Positions 53,785-62,010 of a DNA stretch of 63,451 nt are shown in pieces. The stretch is from contig JAYVPW010000096.1 of assembly GCA_043777315.1 (NCBI GenBank), positions 1 through 63,451 of the forward strand, written 5' to 3'. Numbering within the stretch: position 1 is the first letter of the stretch; each line of letters opens with the position of its first letter. The notes below the pieces were generated by a model. That model was not told the origin of the DNA. It saw only the letters and a program-made list of their open reading frames with translations, and searched no databases. Source of the stretch: CAIURC01 sp043777315 (GTDB lineage: Bacteria; Verrucomicrobiota; Verrucomicrobiia; Chthoniobacterales; Chthoniobacteraceae). A program made the translations under genes and the position numbers.

Positions 53785-53918
53785 GTCATCCTGAGCGCAG
53801 CGCAGCGGAGTCGAAGGACCTCTTACTTCTCCCCTGTTGCATCGGCGCATCGGGGTGAGGGTGAAAAGTGAGAGGTCCTTCGACTCCGCCCGCGAAGCCG
53901 GGCTCCGCTCAGGATGAC
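53785..53918. repeat. Interspersed palindrome, copy G
   Basis: Starts GTCATCCTGAGCGCAGCGCA and ends CGCTCAGGATGAC, with the GCCCGCGAAGCCGGGC right-arm type. It is in the divergent gap between the flavin oxidoreductase and rpmH. Confidence 0.9.
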
Positions 53919-53955
53919 GGGGTAAAAACAATCCGCAGCCGCCCGCACGGGCATA

Positions 53956-53983
53956 TTGACAGCCTGCGACACGCCGCTAAAGT
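53956..53983 (+). promoter_or_regulatory. rpmH promoter
   Basis: TTGACA (53956-53961), 16 bp spacer, TAAAGT (53978-53983). It is the best -35 match in the window and gives a leader of about 35 nt before the rpmH ATG. Confidence 0.65.
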
Positions 53984-54025
53984 CGCGCCTCTTTTTCCCG
54001 AAATCCTGCTCCACACCCACGGCCT

Positions 54026-54199
54026 ATGAAACGCACTTACCAGCCCTCGAAACGCACGCGCAAACAACAGTTCGGTTTCCGTGCGCGCATGAAAACGAAG
54101 AACGGCCGGGCCATCCTTTCGCGCCGCCGGGCGCAGGGTCGCCGGCGCCTGCTGCCAAAGGGTGTCGAGATTCATTTCGCCCGTCACACGGAGCAGTGA
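54026..54199 (+). CDS. rpmH: 50S ribosomal protein L34
   Basis: A 57-residue protein read directly from the sequence: it starts MKRTYQPSKRTRKQQFGFRA, continues with MKTKNGRAILSRRRAQGRRR and ends HTEQ. The core is the full L34 signature, followed by a short C-terminal tail of about 14 residues that most L34 proteins lack. It is the first gene of the classical rpmH-rnpA-yidD-yidC-khpB cluster and has a strong promoter. Confidence 0.95.
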   Translation: MKRTYQPSKRTRKQQFGFRARMKTKNGRAILSRRRAQGRRRLLPKGVEIHFARHTEQ

Positions 54200-54303
54200 T
54201 TTGATTTTTTGATTGCTGATTTTTGATCGCTGACTTCGCCGAAATCGGGCCCTCGCGGCGGTCGGTCACGCCGGAAGATCAGATTCAAAAATCGAAGTTG
54301 AGC

Positions 54304-54666
54304 GTGCGCCTTCGCTTTCCAAAGTCGGCGCGTCTCCGGCGCGCGTCGGAGTTCCAGAAGCTGAAGCGGGAGGGCGTTTCGTTTCATGGAAAATTCATGG
54401 TCCTGAGCATCATTGATCGTCCGCAGACGCAGGCGGTTTCACGGGTTGGGATCATCACGTCGCGCCGGGTCGGCGGGGCGGTGGAGCGCAATCGAGTGCG
54501 CCGCCGGTTGCGCGAGATCATCCGCGCGGATCGGCCGATTTTTCTGCCCGATCGCTGGCTCGTGCTCATCGCGAGGCAGCGGGCGACCGGAGCTAATTTC
54601 GAGCAACTGCGCGATGAGTGGCGCAGCCTCGCGACGCGCGCGGGGCTTCTCAATCTCGCCGCGTGA
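54304..54666 (+). CDS. rnpA: Ribonuclease P protein component
   Basis: A protein of about 120 residues that assists the RNase P RNA in 5' maturation of tRNAs. RLRRASEFQKLKREG and the RNR motif segment SRRVGGAVERNRVRRRLREI are diagnostic. The start is uncertain: a GTG at 54304 gives MRLRFPKSARLRR, which matches the family, while a TTG at 54298 and a longer open frame from 54223 also exist. Its TGA overlaps the yidD ATG. Confidence 0.92.
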   Translation: MRLRFPKSARLRRASEFQKLKREGVSFHGKFMVLSIIDRPQTQAVSRVGIITSRRVGGAVERNRVRRRLREIIRADRPIFLPDRWLVLIARQRATGANFEQLRDEWRSLATRAGLLNLAA

Positions 54667-54905
54667 TGTCCATCGTTCGCGTGCTCATTCGCGGGTATCA
54701 GTTGCTCATTTCGCCCGTCCTCTCGTGGCTGGGCGGGCCGGGAGCCGGGTGCCGATTCGAGCCGACGTGTTCGCATTTTTTCATCGAAGCCGTCGAACGC
54801 CACGGCGTCATCCGCGGCGGCTGGCTCGGGCTGAAGCGCCTCGCGCGCTGCCATCCGTGGGGCGGACACGGCTTCGATCCGGTGCCTCCGGCGGCGCATC
54901 GTTGA
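54666..54905 (+). CDS. yidD: Membrane protein insertion efficiency factor YidD
   Basis: A 79-residue protein with the family core GYQLLISPVLSWLGGPGAGC, RFEPTCSHFFIEAVERHGVI and LKRLARCHPWGGHGFDPVP. The three conserved cysteines and the PTCS motif are present. It helps YidC insert membrane proteins. It overlaps rnpA by 1 bp. Confidence 0.95.
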   Translation: MSIVRVLIRGYQLLISPVLSWLGGPGAGCRFEPTCSHFFIEAVERHGVIRGGWLGLKRLARCHPWGGHGFDPVPPAAHR

Positions 54906-54989
54906 ACGTCCAATTTTTCATGCAAATAACCCATCAATCAGGTTCGCTCCGGGCTTTGGGCTCCGAGGTTTGTGACCACCGCTAAGTTT

Positions 54990-56816
54990 ATGGATCGAAA
55001 AGGAATCGCCGGAATCGTGCTCGCTGTCCTCGGCCTTGTGTCGTGGCAATTTTACTACGCCCGTGAGACGCAAAAAGCCGCGCGTGCGGAGCAGGAAGCC
55101 GCTCTTGTCGCACCGGCAAAGGCACCGGCGGAAGCGCCGGTCGTCCCAGCTCCGGCCGCGCCAGTCGCGGCGGAGGCACCGGCCGCGGATCAAGCTGCGA
55201 AGCCGGTTGCGAGCCCGGACGCGCCGGCCAGTCTCGAGAAATTGGCGACGGCGTCGGTCGAATACACTTTCACGAATCTCGGCGGCGGACTGTCTCGTGC
55301 GCTGCTGCGAAAGCACAACGCGGAGAACGGCTCGAATGTCGTGCTGAACGAATTTGGCTCAATCCCGATCGGCGCGATCACGGAGATCGCAGGCGACGGA
55401 ACGAACGCGGCTTTCACCCCGACAGTCAATGCGGCTTCGGGCGAGATCACGTTTGAGCGGACCGATTCGCGGCAGCTCCACCTGACGAAGAAATTCGTCC
55501 TCCCGAAGCTCGATGCGCTCGATGAAAAGGAGAAGCTGCGGCAGGAATATCTCGTCCGTCTGGATGTGACTTTGACCAACCGCGGAGCGGAGCCGCTGCC
55601 GCTCCCGGGCGGCTATTTCATCCAGACCGGCTCGGCCGCGCCGATCCACGCCAGCGATCAGCCGATTTACACCGGTTTCGATTATTACCGGAACGGCGGG
55701 AACAAATCCGTGGACGTGAATTGGTTTAGCGGCGGCGGATTCCTGATGTTCAAAAAACCCGAGCGCCCGGTTTATACCGATGCGACGGACAACATCCATT
55801 GGGCGGGCGTCACGAACCAATATTTCACGTCGATCGTCACTCCGGTGGCCGACGAGAAGGCGAGCAGCGATGTCCTCGCGAAGCAGCGCGGAAACCGGGT
55901 CTGGTCGCGGCGTTTCAATGTTTCAACCGACGTTTGGACGGCCGCAGGGCACTCGCCTGAGGGGCAAAAAGGCGAGCGTTACGGCGTCGATGGCGCGCTC
56001 GGGATGCCGGGCTTCACGCTCGCATCCGGCCAGTCGGTGGCGCAATCTTTCACGATCTACACGGGCCCGCGCGAGTATCGGCGGCTGAAGGCGCTGGGGA
56101 GCCAGGAGGCCGACATCATGGATTTCGGGATGTTCGGCATCGTCAGCAAAACGCTGCTGAACTCCATGAACACGCTGCGCGCGTGGCTCGGGAATTACGG
56201 CTTCGCGATCATGGTCCTCACGCTCGTGATCAAGAGCTTGATGTGGCCGCTGCAAAATAAAGCGACGACCTCGATGAAGCGGATGCAGGCGCTGCAGCCA
56301 GAGATGGCGAAGCTCAAGGAAAAATACAAGGACGACGCGACGAAGATGAACACGGAGCTGATGAAGCTCTACAAAGATTACAACATCAACCCGCTCAGCG
56401 GGTGCCTGCCGATGGTGGTGCAGATCCCGATCTTCTTCGGCTTTTACAACATGCTCGGGAAAGCGGTGGAGCTGCGAAACAGCGGCTTCCTGTGGTGGGT
56501 CCACGATCTTTCGCAGCCCGATACGGTCGCGCATGTCGCGGGCATCGCGATCAATGTGCTGCCGCTTTGCATGGCGGTGACGATGTTCTGGCAGATGGCG
56601 ATTCAGCCGAAATCCGGCGACCCCGTGCAGCAGCGCATCTTCATGTTCATGCCGCTGATGTTCGTTTACTTCTGCTACAATTTCGCTTCCGCGCTTGCCC
56701 TTTATTGGACGGTGCAGAATCTCTTTTCGATCGCTCAACTTTACGCCACGCGCAATCGAGCCGCGCCGGTGCTTGCGAAAGCTCCGGCATCCGTGAAAAA
56801 GAAGCGGCGCGACTGA
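54990..56816 (+). CDS. yidC: Membrane protein insertase YidC
   Basis: A 608-residue Gram-negative-type YidC: an N-terminal transmembrane helix (GIAGIVLAVLGLVSWQFYY), an Ala/Pro-rich linker, a periplasmic beta-supersandwich domain (about residues 80-370), and the conserved 60K insertase core (about 390-600). The core includes NYGFAIMVLTLVIKSLMWPL with the hydrophilic-groove basic residue nearby, QPEMAKLKEKYKDD, and GCLPMVVQIPIFFGFYNML. The C-terminus KAPASVKKKRRD is basic, as in ribosome-binding tails. The frame also allows a GTG at 54972; the ATG at 54990 (MDRKGIAG) is preferred because MDRK begins the first helix as in related proteins. Confidence 0.95.
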   Translation: MDRKGIAGIVLAVLGLVSWQFYYARETQKAARAEQEAALVAPAKAPAEAPVVPAPAAPVAAEAPAADQAAKPVASPDAPASLEKLATASVEYTFTNLGGGLSRALLRKHNAENGSNVVLNEFGSIPIGAITEIAGDGTNAAFTPTVNAASGEITFERTDSRQLHLTKKFVLPKLDALDEKEKLRQEYLVRLDVTLTNRGAEPLPLPGGYFIQTGSAAPIHASDQPIYTGFDYYRNGGNKSVDVNWFSGGGFLMFKKPERPVYTDATDNIHWAGVTNQYFTSIVTPVADEKASSDVLAKQRGNRVWSRRFNVSTDVWTAAGHSPEGQKGERYGVDGALGMPGFTLASGQSVAQSFTIYTGPREYRRLKALGSQEADIMDFGMFGIVSKTLLNSMNTLRAWLGNYGFAIMVLTLVIKSLMWPLQNKATTSMKRMQALQPEMAKLKEKYKDDATKMNTELMKLYKDYNINPLSGCLPMVVQIPIFFGFYNMLGKAVELRNSGFLWWVHDLSQPDTVAHVAGIAINVLPLCMAVTMFWQMAIQPKSGDPVQQRIFMFMPLMFVYFCYNFASALALYWTVQNLFSIAQLYATRNRAAPVLAKAPASVKKKRRD

Positions 56817-56829
56817 TCGTCCACTTTTT

Positions 56830-57282
56830 ATGAGCACCCGCCTGAACCCGAAAGAAGTCCTCGACTCGATGCTCGGCTTGTTGGGCTTCGTGTGTGAGAT
56901 CAAGGAATTCGAGCACGATCACGGGCTCACGCTTCAGGTTTACACCGCGGAAAAAGCGGCGCTCATCGGGCGCAACGGCGAACTGCTGGAGGACATCCAA
57001 CTCCTGCTCAACCGCATCCTCCAGGCGAAGGACAAGGAGTCGCCGCGGGTTCAGGTGGACATCGAGCATTGGCGGGAAATGCAGGACGACAGCCTCGCGC
57101 AGCGCGTGCGCCAGCTCGCGGAGGTCGTGCGAAAAACGGGGCGCTCATTCCAACTCGACCCGATGAACGCGTACGAGCGGCGGATCGTTCACACTGCGTT
57201 CAAGGACGACCCGGAAGTGATGTCGTGGAGTCCGCCTGATGATTCACGGCTGAAGCGGATCACGCTGCGCAAGCGGCAGTGA
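56830..57282 (+). CDS. khpB: KhpB/Jag-type RNA-binding protein (KH + R3H)
   Basis: A 150-residue protein with a KH-II domain (residues about 30-80, GRNGELLEDIQLLLNRIL) and a C-terminal R3H domain (about 85-148, DDSLAQRVRQLAEVVRKTGR and the MNAYERRIVHTAF signature). The N-terminal Jag-N domain of Firmicutes KhpB is absent. In other bacteria it binds RNA with KhpA and affects cell division. It is 13 bp after yidC. Confidence 0.9.
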   Translation: MSTRLNPKEVLDSMLGLLGFVCEIKEFEHDHGLTLQVYTAEKAALIGRNGELLEDIQLLLNRILQAKDKESPRVQVDIEHWREMQDDSLAQRVRQLAEVVRKTGRSFQLDPMNAYERRIVHTAFKDDPEVMSWSPPDDSRLKRITLRKRQ

Positions 57283-57356
57283 GACGCGCATTTTCGTGGG
57301 CGGGAATCGGACGTTTCTGCGCCGCGCTCGGTCGGCGAGAAAGTGGGAAACACCGG

Positions 57357-57385
57357 TTGACAAGACCCTTCTGTCCGTCCACTCT
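57357..57385 (+). promoter_or_regulatory. rpoZ promoter
   Basis: TTGACA (57357-57362), 17 bp spacer, CACTCT (57380-57385). The -10 element is the same as the one found before zwf. The expected leader is about 30 nt. Confidence 0.5.
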
Positions 57386-57420
57386 CCGCGTTCCATTTTT
57401 CCGGTGGTGTTTTGCCTTTT

Positions 57421-57645
57421 ATGACCAGCTCTTTTCTCGACGAAGCCCTCAAAGTGATTCCGAACCAACAAGTCCTGGTCAACGTCATTTCCAAACGCGT
57501 CCGGCAGTTGCAGGTCGGGCATCGGCCACTCGTCGAAACCGGGCCGCGCATGGGTTTCCTCGACATCGCGCTCCGCGAAGTCGTGGAGGGAAAAATTCAG
57601 TTCGAGATGCCGCCGGTTGGCGGTTTGGAGAGCGCGATCGCCTGA
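57421..57645 (+). CDS. rpoZ: RNA polymerase omega subunit
   Basis: A 74-residue omega subunit. Conserved parts are DEALKVIPNQQVLVNVISKR, VRQLQVGHRPLVE and FLDIALREVVEGKI. Omega assists assembly of the beta-prime subunit. The ATG at 57421 is preferred to the TTG at 57412. smpB follows 25 bp later on the same strand. Confidence 0.92.
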   Translation: MTSSFLDEALKVIPNQQVLVNVISKRVRQLQVGHRPLVETGPRMGFLDIALREVVEGKIQFEMPPVGGLESAIA

Positions 57646-57670
57646 TCGGCGGCGCAACGGAGGCGGAAGC

Positions 57671-58150
57671 ATGACCGCCGAAAAGGTCAGAATTGCGGAC
57701 ATCTCGGTGAACCGCAAAGCCCTGCACGATTTCCACATCCTCGAGCGTTTCGAGGCCGGAATCGAGTTGAAGGGCACGGAGGTCAAATCGATTCGCGGCG
57801 GACTGGCGAACATAACGAACGCGTTCGCGCGCGTCGAAAAAGGGCAGGTGTTCGTTTACGATGTGGACATTCAGCCCTACGCCCGCGCGAGTTTTTCCCA
57901 GCACGAGCCAAAGTGCGCGCGCCGACTGCTGCTGCATCGCGCGGAGATCGAGCGGCTCGTCGGGCTGACTCAAATCAAAGGCCACACGATCGTCGCGCTG
58001 CGGATGTATTGGAAAGATGCGCGCGTGAAGCTCGAGCTCGGCATCGGCAAAGGAAAAGAGCACCAAGACCAGCGGGCGGACCTTAAAGAACGCGCGACCA
58101 AGCGCGAGATGGAGCGGGAAAAAGCGAGCTTTAACAAGCGGCACGGGTAG
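57671..58150 (+). CDS. smpB: SsrA-binding protein
   Basis: A 159-residue OB-fold protein that delivers tmRNA to stalled ribosomes. Conserved segments are NRKALHDFHILERFEAGIEL, KGTEVKSIRGGLANITNAFA, SFSQHEPKCARRLLLHRAEI, HTIVALRMYWKDARVKLELG and the basic C-terminal tail GKGKEHQDQRADLKERATKR. It is convergent with opcA with a 17 bp gap. No tmRNA gene was seen in the window. Confidence 0.96.
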   Translation: MTAEKVRIADISVNRKALHDFHILERFEAGIELKGTEVKSIRGGLANITNAFARVEKGQVFVYDVDIQPYARASFSQHEPKCARRLLLHRAEIERLVGLTQIKGHTIVALRMYWKDARVKLELGIGKGKEHQDQRADLKERATKREMEREKASFNKRHG

Positions 58151-58167
58151 GCCGCGCGCGCGACCCG

Positions 58168-59247
58168 TCAGAGCAGCTTCTCGGCGACAGCGAGGGCTTT
58201 GAGATAAACGCGGTGCTGCCCGCCGCCACCGATTTCTTCGAGCAAAAGTGCGGTGGTCGCGTTGCTGCCGGCGGGGACGAGGTGACGGTAGATACGATCG
58301 CCGGGGAGGCGGACTTCGACGCGGAAAAAATCACCGGCCACGTCGCGCTGCATCTGCAAATTCCCACGATCCGACGTGAGTTCGCAGTGGCTGATGGACC
58401 GGCCGGCTTCGATTTTGAGGGCGATCCGCGTTTCGGTGCCGCGGGGGTTTTTGAAAATCAAACTGCCGTCCGCAGTGCTCGCGAATTCGAGCTTGAGTTG
58501 CGCGGCAAACCAGCCGGCGAGGAGCAGCGCGGTCGAGCGGTATTCCGGCGCGTGCGTGATCGAAATCGTTTCGAGATTCGCGAGCACGGCGAGGTTCTCC
58601 GGATGGTCGAACATTTGCGCGACTGCCTGCCGAAGATGCAGCGAACGGGTCCAATTCAGGTCGCAGAGCGTCAGGCGGGACTTGGCGTGCGCGAGGGAAT
58701 TTTGCAGCAGCGCGAACTGCGGGAGCGGTGTGGGCCAGGTCTGGCTGTCGAAGATGAGGCGGTCCACCCACGCCCAGAGTTCCTCGTCGATCGGATCGGG
58801 AAATTCGCCCTGCCACCAGAGGTAGAGCGGCAGGTCGGAATCGACATTGGAGAAGACGATATTCGCGATGCGGTCCTGCGTTTTGCCCTCGAACAAAAAG
58901 GAGATTTGCTCGCAGCAGACCTGCTTCGCGCCCGCTCGGCTAAGGTGGCAGTGCGCATTGATCCACGCGCGGACTCGCGGCGTTTCGACGCTCGGTTCGC
59001 AGCCGATGAGGATCGCGCGGCAGGCGTGCTCGCGGGTGAACTCCATGATGAGTTCCGTGTTCGCGCGCATGGCTTCCGCGCCCTCGCAGTAAACGGCGAA
59101 ATTGATGAGCGAGGCGCGGGTTGTGGTACCCGCGTCTTGCTCCCAGAGTTTTTTTAGATCGCGACCGATTTGCCCGAGTTCGACGGGCATTCCGAGCGCG
59201 GTGGTGTCGATCGAATCGGACATCGCTGGAGCGTTTGCCGCGTTCAT
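58168..59247 (-). CDS. opcA: Glucose-6-phosphate dehydrogenase assembly protein OpcA
   Basis: A 359-residue protein of the OpcA/DUF family known from cyanobacteria and actinobacteria, where it activates or assembles Zwf. It begins at an ATG overlapping the zwf stop (TGATG). Its N-terminal segment VELGQIGRDLKKLWEQDAGT, then ASLINFAVYC, ANTELIMEFTREHACRAILI, LPLYLWWQGEFPD and the glucan-like C-terminal region match the family layout. A Cys-rich segment (HLSRAGAKQVCCEQISFLFE) is also visible. The gene order zwf-opcA strongly supports the name. Confidence 0.88.
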   Translation of the reverse strand: MNAANAPAMSDSIDTTALGMPVELGQIGRDLKKLWEQDAGTTTRASLINFAVYCEGAEAMRANTELIMEFTREHACRAILIGCEPSVETPRVRAWINAHCHLSRAGAKQVCCEQISFLFEGKTQDRIANIVFSNVDSDLPLYLWWQGEFPDPIDEELWAWVDRLIFDSQTWPTPLPQFALLQNSLAHAKSRLTLCDLNWTRSLHLRQAVAQMFDHPENLAVLANLETISITHAPEYRSTALLLAGWFAAQLKLEFASTADGSLIFKNPRGTETRIALKIEAGRSISHCELTSDRGNLQMQRDVAGDFFRVEVRLPGDRIYRHLVPAGSNATTALLLEEIGGGGQHRVYLKALAVAEKLL

Positions 59248-60800
59248 CACATCCTCCGCCACGCGCGTCCGTCGCGTTCGAGCAGGGCATCGGCCTCGGC
59301 CGGTCCCCACGAGCCGGCGGGGTATTCGCAGAGTGGCGGCGGGGTCGGATTTTTGTGCCAGGCGTCTTCGATGAGATCGATGAATTTCCACGCGCCTTCG
59401 ACTTCATCGCGGCGGGCGAAAAGAGTGGCGTCGCCGCTCATCGCATCGAGCAGGAGGCGTTCGTAAGCCTCGGGCGAGGCTTTGCCGAAGCTCGTGCCGT
59501 AGTGGAAATCCATCTTCACCGGCTCGACCTTGAGCGCGGCACCGGGCCGCTTCGCCTGGACGCGGAGGGAGATTCCTTCGTCGGGTTGGATACGGATGAC
59601 GAGGACGTTGGGCCCGACGGCGGCGGCGTCTTTGTTGAAGAGCACGCTCGGGGCATTCTTGAATTGCACGGCGATTTCCGTCGCACCTTTCGGGAGGCGT
59701 TTGCCGACTCGCACGTAGAACGGCACGTCGGCCCAGCGCCAGTTATCGACATGCACTTTCAGCGCGACGTAGGTCTCCGTCATCGACTCGCGGCTCACGC
59801 GATCTTCGGCGCGGTAGGCGATCACTTCCTTGCCATTGATCGCGCCCGCCGCGTACTGCCCGCGCACCGTATTTTCCGCGACCTCGTCCGGCGACATCGG
59901 ACGAAGCGCGCGGACGACTTTCACTTTTTCATCGCGGACGCTGTCGGCGGTGAGATCGGTCGGCGGCTCCATCGCCATCAGGCAGAGGAGCTGGAGCAGG
60001 TGATTTTGCACCATGTCGCGCAACGCGCCGGAGCTCTCGTAATACGGGCCGCGCGCCTCGACGCCGAGCGGCTCGGAGGCGGTGATCTGGACGTGATCGA
60101 TGTAGCGGCTGTTCCAGATCGGCTCGAAGATCGAGTTGGCGAAGCGCAGGACCATGATGTTCTGCGCGGTTTCCTTTCCGAGAAAGTGGTCGATTCGATA
60201 TGTATCTTTTTCGCGGAAGACGGTGTTGACGATTGAGTTCAGCTCGTTCGCCGACGGCAGGTCGGTGCCGAAAGGTTTCTCGACGATGACCCGGGCCCAC
60301 GCGCCGTCTTTCGCTTTGTTGAGGCCGACGGCTGCCAGTTTTTCGAGGATGCCTCCGAATTCGCTCGGGGCGACGGAGAGGTAAAAAAGGCGATTGCCGC
60401 CGGTGTTGCGCTCAGCGTCGAGCTGATCGAGCCGCTCGGCGAGGCGCTGGTAGCCGTCGAGATCGCCGAATTCACTGCGATGATAAAACAGGCGCTCGCC
60501 GAAGCTTTCCCACAATTGCTCGTTCAATCCCTGCCGGGAAAACTTGCCGACCGCCTCTTTCAACTCGGCGCGAAAAGTCTCGTCCGTCTTTTCCCGCCGG
60601 GCGAAGCCGACGACCGAGAGGGCCGCGGGCAAATCGCCATCCGCCGCGATATTGTAGAGCGCCGGGATGAGCTTGCGGTAGGTCAGATCGCCGGATGCCC
60701 CGAAGATCACGACGTTGCAGGGCTGTGGCATCGGTCGGCTGGAAAGCCCCTCCCGCAAAGGATTGGCGGACCGTTCAGGCGGAAGAGGTGTCGTTTTCAA
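59247..60800 (-). CDS. zwf: Glucose-6-phosphate 1-dehydrogenase
   Basis: A 517-residue enzyme that oxidises glucose-6-phosphate to 6-phosphogluconolactone with NADP. The coenzyme motif FGASGDLTYRKLIPALYN is at about residue 33. The active-site helix RIDHFLGKE and the segment VRVGKRLP are also present. The start is a TTG at 60800; the segment NPLREGL that precedes the Rossmann fold is typical of the family, which supports the longer form. It lies directly upstream of opcA and shares its transcript. Confidence 0.95.
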   Translation of the reverse strand: MKTTPLPPERSANPLREGLSSRPMPQPCNVVIFGASGDLTYRKLIPALYNIAADGDLPAALSVVGFARREKTDETFRAELKEAVGKFSRQGLNEQLWESFGERLFYHRSEFGDLDGYQRLAERLDQLDAERNTGGNRLFYLSVAPSEFGGILEKLAAVGLNKAKDGAWARVIVEKPFGTDLPSANELNSIVNTVFREKDTYRIDHFLGKETAQNIMVLRFANSIFEPIWNSRYIDHVQITASEPLGVEARGPYYESSGALRDMVQNHLLQLLCLMAMEPPTDLTADSVRDEKVKVVRALRPMSPDEVAENTVRGQYAAGAINGKEVIAYRAEDRVSRESMTETYVALKVHVDNWRWADVPFYVRVGKRLPKGATEIAVQFKNAPSVLFNKDAAAVGPNVLVIRIQPDEGISLRVQAKRPGAALKVEPVKMDFHYGTSFGKASPEAYERLLLDAMSGDATLFARRDEVEGAWKFIDLIEDAWHKNPTPPPLCEYPAGSWGPAEADALLERDGRAWRRM

Positions 60801-60811
60801 AGCGAGCCGCG

Positions 60812-60840
60812 AGAGTGCGGGTGGGCGGCACCGAATTCAA
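60812..60840 (-). promoter_or_regulatory. zwf-opcA promoter
   Basis: On the minus strand: TTGAAT (60840-60835), 17 bp spacer, CACTCT (60817-60812), 11 bp before the TTG start. The -10 element equals the one before rpoZ. Confidence 0.42.
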
Positions 60841-60888
60841 GCCGGTTCGTTTTGCGAGACGCGGCTGCTGCGAGGGCGCGCTATTTCC

Positions 60889-61017
60889 GTCATCCTGAGC
60901 GAAGCGAAGCGGAGTCGAAGGACCTCTTACTATTTCCCCATGCCGCGCGCTGGGAGGGAAAAAGTTAGAGGTCCTTCGACTGCGTTTCGCTGGCGCTCCA
61001 CTTCGCTCAGGATGACC
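60889..61017. repeat. Interspersed palindrome, copy H
   Basis: Starts GTCATCCTGAGCGAAGCG and ends CGCTCAGGATGAC, with short left and long right arm types, in the same orientation as copy B. It separates the sigma factor operon from zwf. Confidence 0.9.
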
Positions 61018-61041
61018 GGTTTGGATAGCCGCGTTGCGGGG

Positions 61042-61497
61042 TTACGGCTGCACGAGCAGGACGACCAGAATTTGGCCGCGGGCGTGGAGCGGGCCGCGGA
61101 TGAAAAGGGGGCTGTCGGGCGCGAGCTTGGCCTCGGTTTCGACGAGCGAGCGTTTGTCGTGGAAGAGCTCGAGATTGAGCAGGTATCCGCCGCGGGCTTC
61201 TTTCGCGCTGGCGTGGCGCGCTTTGACATTCAGCCAAAAATGATCGGTCGGGACGAGCCAGCGTTCGACATCGTCGTCGATGGTTTCGGTGCGGCTCCCG
61301 AGGATTTCGAACTGGTTGTAGCCGAAGATTTTTTTGATCCGCGCGTTCACGGCTTCGAGCTGCGGAGGCGGGGGTTTCGGGTTCGCCGAATTCGAGGCAA
61401 CCAGGACGGCGCTCCAGATTTTGTCTTCGGCGCGCGCACGCGGCGCGGCGAAAATGAGCGCGACGAAAAGGCAGAAGGCGAGCCGGAGCGCGGTCAT
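61042..61497 (-). CDS. Small secreted protein of unknown function
   Basis: A 151-residue protein with a signal peptide (MTALRLAFCLFVALIFAAPRARA). The mature part has a short Pro-rich stretch (SANPKPPPPQLEAVNARIKK), an IFGYNQFEILGS segment and repeated beta strands (WLVPTDHFWLNVKARHAS, GGYLLNLELFHDKRSLVETE). I do not recognise the family. It is the third gene of an ECF sigma operon, 3 bp after the anti-sigma-like gene, so it may be an effector or sensor of that system. Confidence 0.6.
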   Translation of the reverse strand: MTALRLAFCLFVALIFAAPRARAEDKIWSAVLVASNSANPKPPPPQLEAVNARIKKIFGYNQFEILGSRTETIDDDVERWLVPTDHFWLNVKARHASAKEARGGYLLNLELFHDKRSLVETEAKLAPDSPLFIRGPLHARGQILVVLLVQP

Positions 61498-61500
61498 GGT

Positions 61501-62010
61501 TCAGTCGAGTTTGTAGCTCGCGGGGAGGTAGTCGAGGCCGTCGAGCCAGAGGACGGTGACGTTGTCTTTGGCGTTGTAAACCGGCGTCGCGGAAACCCCG
61601 GGATCGCCGGTGCGGGCGTCCACGATTTCCGCAAAATACGGCGTGGCCGAGCCGTCCGCCGAGCCCGCCGGGATCATGATTTTGAACAGCCCGCCGGCGA
61701 CGAGCAGGCACGCCGCACCCGTCATCGCGAGCTGAGGAAGTGACCACCGCCACCAGTTGCGCCGCTCTTTTTCGCGAGGCAGCGGCGTCTCTGCGGCGAC
61801 TCGCGCCATGAGTTGATGGCTGAAAAAATCGGCGTTCCCCAGCGGCGGCGCGTCGGCGTGCTGGCGGAGAAAAGTCCCGAGCCGTTGCGCGTCCAGCTTG
61901 TCTGCCGCGGCGTCGGGAACGGCTTCGAGTTCGTGCTCGATGTCGGCGGTTTCGGATGCGCTCAATTTCCCGTCGATCCAGGCGGTGTAACGTTCTTCAA
62001 AGGTTTTCAT
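61501..62010 (-). CDS. Putative membrane anti-sigma factor
   Basis: A 169-residue single-pass membrane protein. The N-terminal cytoplasmic part (about residues 1-88) has the helical pattern FEERYTAWIDGKLSASETAD seen in anti-sigma domains but no HxxxCxxC zinc motif. One transmembrane helix (about 91-113, LPQLAMTGAACLLVAGGLFK) follows, then a periplasmic tail ending WLDGLDYLPASYKLD. It overlaps the sigma factor gene by 14 bp, which is typical for a sigma/anti-sigma pair. The lack of a zinc motif makes the assignment an inference from context. Confidence 0.65.
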   Translation of the reverse strand: MKTFEERYTAWIDGKLSASETADIEHELEAVPDAAADKLDAQRLGTFLRQHADAPPLGNADFFSHQLMARVAAETPLPREKERRNWWRWSLPQLAMTGAACLLVAGGLFKIMIPAGSADGSATPYFAEIVDARTGDPGVSATPVYNAKDNVTVLWLDGLDYLPASYKLD

